Assembly (NCBI RefSeq): GCF_046292825.1
Contig: NZ_JBKBQG010000017.1
Span: 18,593-82,592 of the forward strand
Direction: 5' to 3'
Origin: Salinarimonas sp046292825
GTDB lineage: Bacteria > Pseudomonadota > Alphaproteobacteria > Rhizobiales > Beijerinckiaceae
DNA: 64,000 bases
Below are positions 43,453 to 52,268 of this stretch, piece by piece (the stretch's first letter is position 1; each line of letters opens with the position of its first letter). The notes under the pieces are model-generated. The model was not told where the DNA came from, searched no databases, and saw nothing but the letters and a program-made list of their open reading frames with translations. Made by a program: the position numbers and the translations under genes.

Positions 43453-44568
43453 ATGCCGGCCCTGCTGAGCGTCATCGAAGAGATCGACGAGATCGTGTCC
43501 TGCGCGGACCAACGCCGCCGCACGGCGGTCCTGCGCAAGGTGACGAACCTCTTCTTGGAGAAATCCGCCTCGATCGACGAGAGCCATGCGGACGCCTTCG
43601 ACGAGGTGATCCTCCGGCTGTCGCGCAATCTCGAATTCCGCGCCCGCCTTGATCTGTCGGAGGCGCTCGCCGAGGAGGCGATGGCGCCGCGCCGGGTGGT
43701 GCGCGCGCTCGCCTTCGACGACGACGCCCGCGTCGCCGCCCCCGTGCTCGAACGCTCCCCGCGGCTCGACGAGGACGACCTCGTCGCCATCGCCCGGGAG
43801 AAGGGGCGCGAGCACCTCCTCGCGCTCGCGCGCCGGGCCCGTCTGTCCGAACGCGTGACGGACGCGCTGATCGCGCGCGCCGACCCGCCCGTCGATCGCA
43901 GCGTCGCCGGCAACGACGGCGCCGTCTTCTCGGCGCGCGGCTTCGCCGAGCTCGTCGAGCGCGCCCGCGCCGACGAGACGCTGCAGGCCGTGCTCGAAGC
44001 GCGCCGCACGCTGTCGCCCGAGCAGGTCGGACGCCTCGTCGCCGTCGCCCGCGAGCGGGTCCGTGAGACGCTCAAGGACGAGCTCGGCTCGCGCATGGAG
44101 CGGGCGATCGACGCCGTCGTCGAGGATCTCGCCGCCGCGATGGTGCGCACGGATGGCGCCCGCGTCGCCCATCTCGACCTCTCCGCCTCCGCCGCCTTCG
44201 TGCGCGACCGCGCCCGCACCCGCCCGATCGAGGAGCGCGACGTGATCGAATGGGTGAAGGCCGGCCGCGTCGAGGACGCGCTCGCGGGCCTCGCCCAGGT
44301 CGGCAAGCTGCCGCTCGAGATGGTCGCGAGCGCCTATCACGCGCCCGATTACGAGGGCCTGCTCTTCGTGGTGCGCGCGGTGGGCTTCAACTGGGCGACG
44401 CTCAAGCTCTTCCTCGCCCAGAAGGCGGGCCGCACGCCGCCCGTCGAGCTCACGCGCGCGGCGTTCGAGAGCTTCGAGCGGCTCTCGATCGACAGCGCCA
44501 AGCGCGTCCTGCGCTTCGCCACCACGCGCGAGCGGTTCGGGCGCGGCGGGACGTCCCCTTCCCGCTGA
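43453..44568 (+). CDS. DUF2336 family protein
   Basis: A 371-residue, almost wholly alpha-helical soluble protein. The ATG at 43453 with AAAAGG upstream is preferred to a GTG five codons earlier. Features such as LRKVTNLFLEKSASIDESHADAFDEVILRL, EALAEEAMAPRRVVRALAFDDDARVAAPVLERSPRLDEDDLVAIAREKGREHLLALARR match the HEAT-like DUF2336 family of alphaproteobacteria. Its function is unknown; I recall members being linked to regulation or cell-cycle genes, but nothing here confirms that. Shortly after its end the GC content drops. Confidence 0.82.
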   Translation: MPALLSVIEEIDEIVSCADQRRRTAVLRKVTNLFLEKSASIDESHADAFDEVILRLSRNLEFRARLDLSEALAEEAMAPRRVVRALAFDDDARVAAPVLERSPRLDEDDLVAIAREKGREHLLALARRARLSERVTDALIARADPPVDRSVAGNDGAVFSARGFAELVERARADETLQAVLEARRTLSPEQVGRLVAVARERVRETLKDELGSRMERAIDAVVEDLAAAMVRTDGARVAHLDLSASAAFVRDRARTRPIEERDVIEWVKAGRVEDALAGLAQVGKLPLEMVASAYHAPDYEGLLFVVRAVGFNWATLKLFLAQKAGRTPPVELTRAAFESFERLSIDSAKRVLRFATTRERFGRGGTSPSR

Positions 44569-44688
44569 GCTTCTCCCAGGCTGCGCCGATCGTACGCAAT
44601 CGGCCGAGCTTATGCCCCTCTGCGACATCGGCCACGCTACAGCTCGCTTCGGGAAGTGCGACGCTGGGTAAGGCGGTGGGACGTATCA

Positions 44689-45654
44689 ATGGCTGACCAA
44701 GTTTGCCAGATTCATCGTTTCGAAGAGCGGGACATCGATCTCTTGTTGGCGGAAGAGCTTCGCACGAATCCCGCTTTTGCTTCGTGGTTTGCCGAGCGCG
44801 CGGCTGGCCCGCCGAAGCTCAGGACACCCGCGTTGCGCACGCGCGTCTCCGTTGTGGAGGATGGAAGTGAGGCGGATCTGATCGCCTGTTTCGCAACCGA
44901 ATCCGGCGGCACATTTAGAATGTTCGTGGAGGACAAGATTACGGCGGCGATGATGCCGGACCAACTCGGCCGATACGCTCGCCGTGCGCGTGCCGAGGTG
45001 GAGCGAGGGGAGATTGTCGGCTACGCGATCGTTCTCTTCGCACCCGCGAGCTACGTTGCTTCTCAACAGAAGGTTGAAGAAATCGTTTACATCACCTTTG
45101 AGGAGGCCGCTGCCGCTTTGAGAGACTTGTCGCCATCGCTCAGATCGGAATACCGCGCGTGCTTTCTGGAGGCGGCGCTGCCGATCCGGACCGCCCGAGG
45201 ACGGGACGCCCGGACTCTTGAAGTCGAGCCATACGTGGCTGAGTGGTGGGAGGCCGTCTACCGCATGCTCGAGCGAGAGTTCCCAGGGTACTTCCTGCCT
45301 CCTCAGGTCCGATATCCGAAAAGCGTCTACATCGCACCCCGGACGAGCGGGATGCCGCCATACCTGAGGGTCGATTTCAAGGGGCATGTCGGTGAAGTGG
45401 ACCTGGCGGTAAAGAACGTGCCGTTTGCGACTCTCGAGAGATCCCTCCGGGGGACGCACGTGCCAGGCCGGTTGATTAGTAACAAGCGCTCATCGGCTAT
45501 ACGCAGAGGCGATCTTCTCCCATTCACGATCGCCGACGGGCATTCGGTTATCGATGATCGAGTGAAAGCAGCGTACGCAGCGGCGAAGTCGTTACTTGAT
45601 TACTGGTTTCAAAACAAGGAACTTTTCGATGCGGCGGTGTACGGTACAGATTGA
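44689..45654 (+). CDS. PD-(D/E)XK nuclease-like protein in a low-GC island
   Basis: A 321-residue protein of unlike composition: its GC is clearly lower than its neighbours and it uses AT-ending codons (ttt, gtt, gaa) that are rare elsewhere here. Residues line up with a PD-(D/E)XK core: E23, D63 in SEADLIACF, E81-D-K83 in FVEDKI, then Q92-LGRY96, as in nuclease families that read ExK...QLxxY. The second half (about 190-320) is not recognised and could bind DNA. It has no signal peptide. It is probably horizontally acquired and may be a defence or restriction-type gene, but no partner gene is adjacent. Confidence 0.65.
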   Translation: MADQVCQIHRFEERDIDLLLAEELRTNPAFASWFAERAAGPPKLRTPALRTRVSVVEDGSEADLIACFATESGGTFRMFVEDKITAAMMPDQLGRYARRARAEVERGEIVGYAIVLFAPASYVASQQKVEEIVYITFEEAAAALRDLSPSLRSEYRACFLEAALPIRTARGRDARTLEVEPYVAEWWEAVYRMLEREFPGYFLPPQVRYPKSVYIAPRTSGMPPYLRVDFKGHVGEVDLAVKNVPFATLERSLRGTHVPGRLISNKRSSAIRRGDLLPFTIADGHSVIDDRVKAAYAAAKSLLDYWFQNKELFDAAVYGTD

Positions 45655-45683
45655 AGTCCCCGCTTCCTACATTGCTTCCTCCC

Positions 45684-46184
45684 TCACCAGAACCGCGTCC
45701 CCGGCGGCCCCTTGAACGGACCGACCACCTTCGAGGTGATCCAGCCGCCGTAGAAGCCGCCCTCCTGCGGCACCACGCGCTCGCCGTCGACGAAGCAGGC
45801 ATCCATCAGGCCGGGATAGACGGCGATGTAGCCCGCCATCGCGGCGAATTCCGGCGTCGGGCGCGGATAGGCCCAGGCGGCGCGCGGGGCACGCTTTCCA
45901 CCCGCGAGGACGTCGAAATAAACCGCCTGCCCCTTCCATTCGCACAGAGAACCGCCCATCGTGGAGACGAAGGCGTCCGTGTCGCAATCGCCCGGCGGCA
46001 GGTAATAGGAGGGCGGATGGCTCGTCTCGAGAACGCGGTAGGCCGCGCGCGAGGACGCGATCGTGCGTCCGCCGAACACGATCTCGACATGCGCGCTCGT
46101 CGGCTCGCAGCGGGCTGGGCGCGGATAGTCCCAGACGCTCTCCTGTCCGGGGCCGGGGGGTATCGGCCTGGGCCTCGGCAACAT
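45684..46184 (-). CDS. DUF427 domain protein
   Basis: A 166-residue protein whose ATG at 46184 follows GGAGGACGAAGG. The core VEIVFGGRTIASSRAAYRVLETSHPPSYYLPPGDCDTDAFVSTMGGSLCEWKGQAVYFDV and AWAYPRPTPEFAAMAGYIAVYPGLMDACFVDGERVVPQEGGFYGGWIT is typical of DUF427, a small beta-sandwich family common in bacteria whose function is not established. It ends 30 bases from the low-GC nuclease-like gene, which is convergent. Confidence 0.9.
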   Translation of the reverse strand: MLPRPRPIPPGPGQESVWDYPRPARCEPTSAHVEIVFGGRTIASSRAAYRVLETSHPPSYYLPPGDCDTDAFVSTMGGSLCEWKGQAVYFDVLAGGKRAPRAAWAYPRPTPEFAAMAGYIAVYPGLMDACFVDGERVVPQEGGFYGGWITSKVVGPFKGPPGTRFW

Positions 46185-46339
46185 CCTTCGTCCTCCTCCT
46201 CGGCGAAGCGCGGCCAGGTGCGCTCGCGTCGTTTTGGTTCCGAAGCATCTGCGCACGCTCCGGCGTGCGTCGATGCTCGTTGCGTCCGCCCATGCTCCCG
46301 CCTCTCATGGCACTCGGGGGCGAGGGAGGAAATGCGGCC

Positions 46340-46699
46340 ATGGCTTTTGCACCATCGACGTCCTGCAGATCGGCCTACCCGGTGCCCGGCGCCTTGAGCG
46401 GGACACGCCAGCGCATCGGCGGCGCGCTCGACCGCCTCGCGCCGCGCATCCCCGATTTCGAGCGGGAGGCCGTGCTCGACCACGCCTGCGACAACCCGTC
46501 TCTCGCGCGCGCGACGCCCGAGACCGCCGCCTGGCTCTCGCTCACCGCCTACGTCCGCCACGTGCTGACGGATTACGACGCCCTCCTCGCCGAAGGCTAC
46601 GATCGCGACAGCGCCCGCTTCTTCGTCGCCGACCGGATGACCGACATCCTCGTCGCCTGGGGCTGCCGCCGCGCGCTCGACGAAGGCGGGGAGGCCTGA
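46340..46699 (+). CDS. DUF2293 family protein
   Basis: A 119-residue protein; the ATG at 46340 has GGGAGGA upstream, though an in-frame ATG upstream is possible. The core (RQRIGGALDRLAPRIPDFEREAVLDHACDNPSLARATPETAAWLSLTAYVRHVLTDYDALLAEGYDRDSARFFV) fits DUF2293, a short helical domain of unknown role found in alphaproteobacteria. It is divergent from the DUF427 gene and 115 bases upstream of an amidase. Confidence 0.8.
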   Translation: MAFAPSTSCRSAYPVPGALSGTRQRIGGALDRLAPRIPDFEREAVLDHACDNPSLARATPETAAWLSLTAYVRHVLTDYDALLAEGYDRDSARFFVADRMTDILVAWGCRRALDEGGEA

Positions 46700-46814
46700 G
46701 CGCGCGCTCCGTCGCGATCGGGCCTTTGCGCGGACGCCGCTTGACGGTGGCGCCCGCGCGTGGCCGCATCGGGGGCGCGCGAGGCCCCGCGCGATCCCCG
46801 AGAGGAGTCCCGAT

Positions 46815-48110
46815 TTGTCGAGCGTCCGCGACCGTCTGGAGAGCGTGCTCTCCCGCCTCGAAGCCCGTGCCGGCGACGAGCGCGTCTACACGAAGCTCTA
46901 CAGGCAAGCCGCGCGCGTCGCCGCCGACGCCGCAGACGAGCGGCGCCGGGTGGGCGTGAGCCTCGGCCCGCTCGACGGGCGCATCGTCTCGATCAAGGAC
47001 CTGTTCGACGTCGCCGGAGAGCCGACCTCCGCCGGCTCGAAGATCCTGCGCGAGGCGGCTCCCGCGGCTGCGGACGCGCCGATCGTCGCGCGCCTGCGCC
47101 GGGCCGGCGCGGTGATCCTCGGCAAGACGAACATGTCGGAATTCGCCTTCTCCGGCATCGGCATCAACCCCCATTACGGCACCCCCGGCAACGCCGCCGA
47201 CCCGACCCGCGTGCCGGGCGGCTCCTCGTCGGGTGCGGGCGTGAGCGTCGGGGAGGGCTCGGCCGAGATCGCGATCGGGACCGATACCGGCGGCTCGGTG
47301 CGCATCCCCGCCGCGCTCAACGGCGTCGTCGGCTTCAAGCCGTCCTGCGGGCGCGTGCCGACGACGGGCGCCTATGCTCTCTCGTACACGCTCGATTCGA
47401 TCGGACCGCTCGCGCGCAGCGTCGCGGATTGCGCGGCGACGGACGCGATCCTGGCGGGGGAGGAGCCCCGCCCGCTCGCGCCGCGCCCGGTCGCCGGCCT
47501 GCGGCTCGGCGTGCCGCGCGGGCTCCTCACGAGCGGGCTCGAGGACGTCGTCGAGAGCGCCTTCGAGGCGACGCTCTCCCGGCTCGGCGCGGCAGGCGCG
47601 CGGATCGTCGAGATCGACATCGAGGATCTGGTCGGCGCGATGAACGAGGCGATGGCGGTCGCACCCCTCGTCGCCATCGAGGCGGCGGCCGTGCATGCCG
47701 ACCAGCTCGAAGCGCGCGCCGCCGATTACGATCGCAACGTGCTCGCGCGCATCCGGCGCGGCGCGGGCTTCTCGGCCGCGCACTACATCCGGCTGCTGCG
47801 GCGCCGCGAGGGCCTGATCGCCGCGCTCGACGACCGGCTCGCCCCGCTCGACGGCCTCGTGTTGCCGACGACCGCGATCACGGCGCCGCAGATCGCGCCG
47901 CTCGAAGCCGACGACGAGGCCTTCATGAGGGCCAACCTCACGATGCTGCGCAACACGACCTTCGGCAATCTCTTCGCGCTGACCGGCCTGTCGCTGCCGA
48001 TGCCGGACACGCCGCGCCCGGCGGGTTTCATGCTGATGGGCCGCGGCGGCACGGACGCGGCCGTGCTCGCGATCGGGGCGGGGATCGAGGGCGTGGTGAC
48101 GGGGGCGTGA
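46815..48110 (+). CDS. Amidase signature family enzyme
   Basis: The 431-residue enzyme starts at TTG with AGAGGAG seven bases upstream. The amidase Ser-Ser-Lys triad is visible: Lys in GRIVSIKDLFDVAG, Ser in TDTGGSVRIPAALNGVVGFKPS, and the Gly/Ser loop GGSSSGAGVSVGEGSAEIAIG. The protein is too short for GatA and stands alone, so it is more likely a catabolic amidase (for example for aryl or aliphatic amides) than part of GatCAB. The substrate is unknown. Confidence 0.9.
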   Translation: MSSVRDRLESVLSRLEARAGDERVYTKLYRQAARVAADAADERRRVGVSLGPLDGRIVSIKDLFDVAGEPTSAGSKILREAAPAAADAPIVARLRRAGAVILGKTNMSEFAFSGIGINPHYGTPGNAADPTRVPGGSSSGAGVSVGEGSAEIAIGTDTGGSVRIPAALNGVVGFKPSCGRVPTTGAYALSYTLDSIGPLARSVADCAATDAILAGEEPRPLAPRPVAGLRLGVPRGLLTSGLEDVVESAFEATLSRLGAAGARIVEIDIEDLVGAMNEAMAVAPLVAIEAAAVHADQLEARAADYDRNVLARIRRGAGFSAAHYIRLLRRREGLIAALDDRLAPLDGLVLPTTAITAPQIAPLEADDEAFMRANLTMLRNTTFGNLFALTGLSLPMPDTPRPAGFMLMGRGGTDAAVLAIGAGIEGVVTGA

Positions 48111-48117
48111 GCCGCGC

Positions 48118-48336
48118 TCACATCGTCATCGCGCTCGCCTCGTAGCCGCCCTTGTCGAGGGCGGCCGCGATCTCGAGCGTGTCCGCGCTCGTGAGGATGC
48201 GGGCGCGCTTGTGGGCGAGGTCGACCGCGACCTCCGCCCGCGGGTCGACGCCCTGGACGATCCGCGTCACCGCCTTGACGCACCCCTCGCAGGCCATGCC
48301 CTCGACCTGCATCAGAACCTCGTGCCGCTCGCTCAT
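48118..48336 (-). CDS. Heavy-metal-associated (copper chaperone-like) protein
   Basis: A 72-residue single HMA domain with VEGMACEGCVKAVTRIVQGVDP, the CxxC that binds Cu(I), and a ferredoxin-like fold ending LEIAAALDKGGYEAS. Such proteins carry copper to P-type ATPases. No ATPase is adjacent; CcoI lies about 11 kb away. It is convergent with the amidase gene. Confidence 0.88.
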   Translation of the reverse strand: MSERHEVLMQVEGMACEGCVKAVTRIVQGVDPRAEVAVDLAHKRARILTSADTLEIAAALDKGGYEASAMTM

Positions 48337-48537
48337 CGCGCATCGCTCCCGCAAAACCGAATGCAGCATGTGGACCCGCCCGCGCGAGCCCGCAAGTCGG
48401 GGCTCGCCCTGATCGGGCCGGAGGCGATTCCCTTGCGGCATCCGTACTTTCTCACAAGCTGTTGCGCTCGCGGCCTTGTGGGGGGACGGAACGTCGGCCA
48501 AAACTGGCGAAATCGTGTCGCGAGCGGAGTGTGACGG

Positions 48538-50277
48538 TTGGCCCGTCGGGAGACCAACGCGGAGGCAGGCAGGAAGGCGGCGCGCGTGCGCCCGGGGCTC
48601 GTCCACGCGGTGGTCGGGGCGGCGGCGCTCGGCTTCGTCGGCGCGCTCGTCGCGAGCCTCCTCGCCGGCGCCGGCCTCGCCATCGCCCTGATCGCCGGCG
48701 GCGCCATCGGCGCGCTCGTGCTCGGCGGCGGCGGGCTGATCGTCGCCGCGCGGGGTCGGGCCGCCGCTGAAAAGGCCGCCGACGATCTCGATTTCCTGGC
48801 TCGCCGGCTGCTGCGCGTCGAATCGCGCCTCGCCGAGGCCGAGCGCAAGCAACCCCGCGCAGCCGGTCCGTCCGAGACCGAGGAGGAGAACCGCCAGATC
48901 CTCGCCGAGGTCACCGGCGAGATCGCGCTGATCAGCGGGCTCCTGCGCGACCTCGCCGCCATGGTCGCGAGCCACGATCGCAGCCTCGCCACCATCGAGG
49001 AGGAGCGCGCCCGCGCGCCCGAACCGCGGTTCGAAGAGCCGCGCTTCGAAGAGCCCCGTTACGAGTCGCCTCGTGACGAGGCGCCCCGTTACGAGGCGCC
49101 GCGCTACGAGGAGCCGCGCTACGAGGAGCCGGTTTATCGGGACCCTCGCTACGAAGCGCCGCCTCCGCAGGCGCGTCCGCCCGAGCCCCCGCCGCGCGAG
49201 CGGACGGAGCCCGCGCCGGTGCCGTTCCGATTCATGCCGATCGTCGAGCAACCCGAGCCGGCGCCGCCGCCCGCGCCGCCGCCCGCGCCAGCGCCCATGC
49301 CCGCGCCGCGCGAGGACGTCGATCCGGCGCGCATGCGTGCGATCGTCGAGGCGTTGCGCGCGGACCGGATCGAGATCCACCTGCAGCCGATCGTGTCGCT
49401 GCCCCAGCGCAAGACGCGCTTCTACGAGGCGCTTGCGCGCCTTCGGCTCGACGGAGAGACGCTGATCGGCCATGGCGAGTTCATGCCCGCGATCGAGCGG
49501 GCGGGCGTCGCGGCGGAGCTCGACGGCAAGGTCGCCGCGCGTGCGGCCGCGATCGCGCGACACCTCCTCGCCCGCGGCTCGGACGCGTTCGTGACCGTGA
49601 ATCTCGCGCAGGACTCGCTCGAGACGCCGGGCTTCTTGCGCACGCTCCTGCGCCTCGTCGAGGCCTATCCGGACGTGGCCGGCAAGCTCGCCTTCGAGGT
49701 CTCGCAGCGCTCCTGGCGCATGCTCGACGCGGAGACCGCCGGCGCGCTCGCGGCTCTGCGGGCGCGCGGGATCGTGTTCGTGATGGATCGGGCAAGCGAT
49801 CTTCGGGTCGACCCGATGGGGCTCGCCGATCGCGGGGTGCGCTACGTCAAGCTGCCCGCCCGGCTCCTGATCGCCGAGGCGGAGAGCCGCGCGAGCGGGC
49901 TCGACATCGCCGTCGCCGACCTCTCCGCGACGCTCGGCCGGGCCGGCATCCGCCTCGTCGCCGACGGGGTCGAGCGCGAGGAGGACGTGCCGGACCTCAT
50001 CGATCTCGACGTGCCCCTCGGCCAGGGCTCGGTGTTCGGCGCCCCGCGCGCGGTGCGGCCGGACGTCGTCGGCGGCCCGCCGCGCGATCCGCCGCCCAAT
50101 CGCGGCGGCGGCGCCGAGCCGCCCTCGCCCTCGCGACGCACCGAGGCCGCGGGGGAGGGCGCGCCCGGATCGGGGGGGCGGCCCGGCAACGGCCCCACCG
50201 CGACGACCGGGACCGGCGCCGCCTCCCGCGCCGAGCCGCGCGTGCCCTATCGCTCGGTGCTGCGGCGGGCGATCTGA
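48538..50277 (+). CDS. Membrane EAL-domain protein, probably degenerate
   Basis: A 579-residue protein starting at TTG (GGAG upstream). Two helices (about 22-70), a coiled-coil segment, then nine tandem PR(Y/F)EE-type pentapeptides (about 163-207) and a Pro-rich linker precede an EAL domain (about 268-510). E297 in YEALARL, N in VTVNLAQ, E in LAFEVSQ and K in RYVKLP survive, but the DDFG loop reads MDRASDLRVDP and lacks the second Asp. The domain may therefore sense c-di-GMP or act as a scaffold rather than hydrolyse it. The C-terminal ~70 residues look disordered. Confidence 0.85.
   Translation: MARRETNAEAGRKAARVRPGLVHAVVGAAALGFVGALVASLLAGAGLAIALIAGGAIGALVLGGGGLIVAARGRAAAEKAADDLDFLARRLLRVESRLAEAERKQPRAAGPSETEEENRQILAEVTGEIALISGLLRDLAAMVASHDRSLATIEEERARAPEPRFEEPRFEEPRYESPRDEAPRYEAPRYEEPRYEEPVYRDPRYEAPPPQARPPEPPPRERTEPAPVPFRFMPIVEQPEPAPPPAPPPAPAPMPAPREDVDPARMRAIVEALRADRIEIHLQPIVSLPQRKTRFYEALARLRLDGETLIGHGEFMPAIERAGVAAELDGKVAARAAAIARHLLARGSDAFVTVNLAQDSLETPGFLRTLLRLVEAYPDVAGKLAFEVSQRSWRMLDAETAGALAALRARGIVFVMDRASDLRVDPMGLADRGVRYVKLPARLLIAEAESRASGLDIAVADLSATLGRAGIRLVADGVEREEDVPDLIDLDVPLGQGSVFGAPRAVRPDVVGGPPRDPPPNRGGGAEPPSPSRRTEAAGEGAPGSGGRPGNGPTATTGTGAASRAEPRVPYRSVLRRAI
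49024..49158. repeat. Tandem 15-bp repeats coding PRYEE-type pentapeptides
   Basis: Nine in-frame 15-base units inside the EAL gene encode PRFEE, PRFEE, PRYES, PRDEA, PRYEA, PRYEE, PRYEE, PVYRD and PRYEA. The unit number could vary between strains by slippage or recombination. Confidence 0.85.
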
Positions 50278-50284
50278 GCCGACC

Positions 50285-50506
50285 TCACCCCTTGTCCGAG
50301 CGCCGCACGCCCTGACCACGGCTCAAGCCGGGCTCGAATCCCTCCGCGTCGAGGGCGCCGGAGACCGGGCGCTCGGGCGGATCGTGGGGCTGCATGCCCT
50401 CGCCGGCCGTGCGGTGCTCGGGGATGTTGGGATGCGGATCGTTCTTCTTCTTCAGTTCGAGCGCCTTCTCGGCGTTCTTCTGCATCTCGCTCTTGTCGTT
50501 GCTCAT
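50285..50506 (-). CDS. Small hydrophilic protein of unknown function
   Basis: A 73-residue, highly charged protein (MSNDKSEMQKNAEKALELKKKNDPHPNIPEHRTAGEGMQPHD). AGGAG precedes the ATG, which lies two bases after the stop of the upstream small gene, so they are co-translated. It is likely disordered. No family recognised; its composition resembles small stress-related hydrophilins, but that is only a resemblance. Confidence 0.7.
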   Translation of the reverse strand: MSNDKSEMQKNAEKALELKKKNDPHPNIPEHRTAGEGMQPHDPPERPVSGALDAEGFEPGLSRGQGVRRSDKG

Positions 50507-50508
50507 TT

Positions 50509-50895
50509 TTACCGCTCCTGGTTCTTCAACCGATCCGGCAGGCCCTCGTTCGGATCGTCGCTGTTGGTGATCGTCCGCTCGAAATCGCCGACCTTGTCGG
50601 AATGGGAATGGCCCATGCGCGTATCGGCGTGGTGGTAGCCGCCCCGCGTCGGATCGTTCGGCTCGCCCGGACGCGTGCCCCGGCCGCCCTCGTCCGTGCG
50701 CGTCGGATTCGCTGCCTCCTCCTGGCGGATCGCCTCCGGAGGGCGGCCGGTATTGGCGCCGAAGGTGGCGTCGGTCACCGAGGGCTCGCGGGTCAGCGGG
50801 CTCTGCTTCGGCGCCATGCCCATCTCGGCGTTGCGCTTGAGATCGGCGCGGGCCTTCTCCTCCGTCGTGCGGGGATCGTGGCTGTCGCCCGGCAT
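50509..50895 (-). CDS. Hydrophilic protein of unknown function
   Basis: A 128-residue polar protein with no hydrophobic core (DPRTTEEKARADLKRNAEMGMAPKQSPLTREPSVTDATFGANTGRPP...HHADTRMGHSHSDKVGDFERTITNSDD). GAGGAG lies upstream of the ATG. It forms a two-gene unit with the 73-residue protein downstream. It is probably disordered and I recognise no domain. It may be a desiccation or osmotic-stress protein, which is a guess from composition only. Confidence 0.7.
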   Translation of the reverse strand: MPGDSHDPRTTEEKARADLKRNAEMGMAPKQSPLTREPSVTDATFGANTGRPPEAIRQEEAANPTRTDEGGRGTRPGEPNDPTRGGYHHADTRMGHSHSDKVGDFERTITNSDDPNEGLPDRLKNQER

Positions 50896-51017
50896 ATCGT
50901 CTCTCCTCGTGTTTCGTGTCGGAGGGCAAACGCGCCGGAGCAAGGCCACGTTCCGGCAAGCCCCCTTGCCGATGCGGCCGCGATGGGCGATCGATGGGCG
51001 CAAGAGGAGGCCCGATC

Positions 51018-52268
51018 ATGGATCTGACCGCGCAGGAGCGCGCTATCGCCGCGGGCGCGCAGGGGGAGGCCGCCGCGCTCGCCATGCGCCTCGTCTCGGA
51101 GACGGGGCGGCTCCTGGGCGCGCCCCGCCTGATCCCGGTCGCCTCCGCGCATATCGACGGCGCGCTCTACCACGGCGATTCGGGCGTCCTGTTCGCCGAG
51201 CGGCTCGTCGCGGAGGGCGGGCGCGTGGCGGTGCCGGCGAGCCTCAATGTCGGCGCGCTCGATCTGATGCGCCCGGGCAACGTGCGCCTGCCCGCCCATC
51301 AGCGCGACATGGCCAAGCGCCTGATGCGTGCCTACGAAGCGCTCGGCTGCCGGCCGACCTGGACCTGCGCGCCCTACCAGGCGGGGCACCGCCCGCGGGC
51401 CGGGACGGATGTCGCCTGGGGCGAATCGAACGCGGTCGCCTTCTGCAATTCGGTGCTCGGAGCGCGCACGAACCGCTACGGCGACTTCCTCGATATCGCC
51501 TGCGCCCTCGTCGGCCGCGCGCCGCTGACGGGCCTGCATCTCCCGGAGAACCGCCGGCCGAGCCTCGTCGTCGACCTCACCGCGCTCTCCGCCCGGCTGC
51601 GGCGCGAGAGCGCCTTCTTCCCCGTCCTCGGCGCCTGGCTCGGGCGGCGCGTCGGCTCCGACGTCGCGCTCCTCGTCGGTCTCGACGGCGCCTGCGGCGA
51701 GGACGACCTGAAGGCGCTCGGCGCGGCCGCGGCCTCGAGCGGCGCGGTCGGCCTCTTCCACGTCGCGGGGGTGACGCCGGAGGCGCGCGAATGGGACGCG
51801 CACGGCTTCCCCGATCTCCCCCGGATCGTCCTCGACGCCGCGGCCCTCCTCGAGGCGCGGGCGCGGCTGTCGAGCGCGGGCGCGGGGGTCGAGCGGATCG
51901 ACGCGGTCGCGATCGGCAGCCCGCACGCCTCCGCCGACGAATGCGCGGCGCTCCTGCGCCGGCTCGCCGGGCGGCGCGTCGCGGTGCCCTTCTACGTCAA
52001 TACCGGCCGTCACGTGATCGCGGCGCTCGACGAGACCGGCGCGCGCGCCGCGCTCGAGGAGGCGGGCATCACCTTCGTCGTCGATACCTGCATCGTGGTG
52101 ACGCCGATCCTGTCGGGCGCGAGCGGGGTCCTGATGACGAATTCGGGCAAGTTCGCGCATTACGCGCCGGGCAATACCGGCTGGGAGACGCTCTACGGCT
52201 CGCTCGGCGATTGCGTGGAGAGCGCGGTATCGGGGCGCGTCGTGCGCGACGAGGAGCTGTGGCGATGA
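51018..52268 (+). CDS. Aconitase X large (catalytic) subunit
   Basis: A 416-residue AcnX/DUF521 protein; the ATG at 51018 follows GAGGAGG. Visible family features include PVASAHIDGALYHGDSGVLFAERL, VPASLNVGALDL, TCAPYQAGHRPRAGTDVAWGESNAVAFCNSVLGARTNRYGDFLDIACALVGRAP and TNSGKFAHYAPGNTG. Bacterial members dehydrate cis-3-hydroxy-L-proline to pyrroline-2-carboxylate; archaeal ones dehydrate phosphomevalonate. In this organism the proline-type role is more likely. The small subunit gene overlaps by four bases. Confidence 0.88.
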   Translation: MDLTAQERAIAAGAQGEAAALAMRLVSETGRLLGAPRLIPVASAHIDGALYHGDSGVLFAERLVAEGGRVAVPASLNVGALDLMRPGNVRLPAHQRDMAKRLMRAYEALGCRPTWTCAPYQAGHRPRAGTDVAWGESNAVAFCNSVLGARTNRYGDFLDIACALVGRAPLTGLHLPENRRPSLVVDLTALSARLRRESAFFPVLGAWLGRRVGSDVALLVGLDGACGEDDLKALGAAAASSGAVGLFHVAGVTPEAREWDAHGFPDLPRIVLDAAALLEARARLSSAGAGVERIDAVAIGSPHASADECAALLRRLAGRRVAVPFYVNTGRHVIAALDETGARAALEEAGITFVVDTCIVVTPILSGASGVLMTNSGKFAHYAPGNTGWETLYGSLGDCVESAVSGRVVRDEELWR

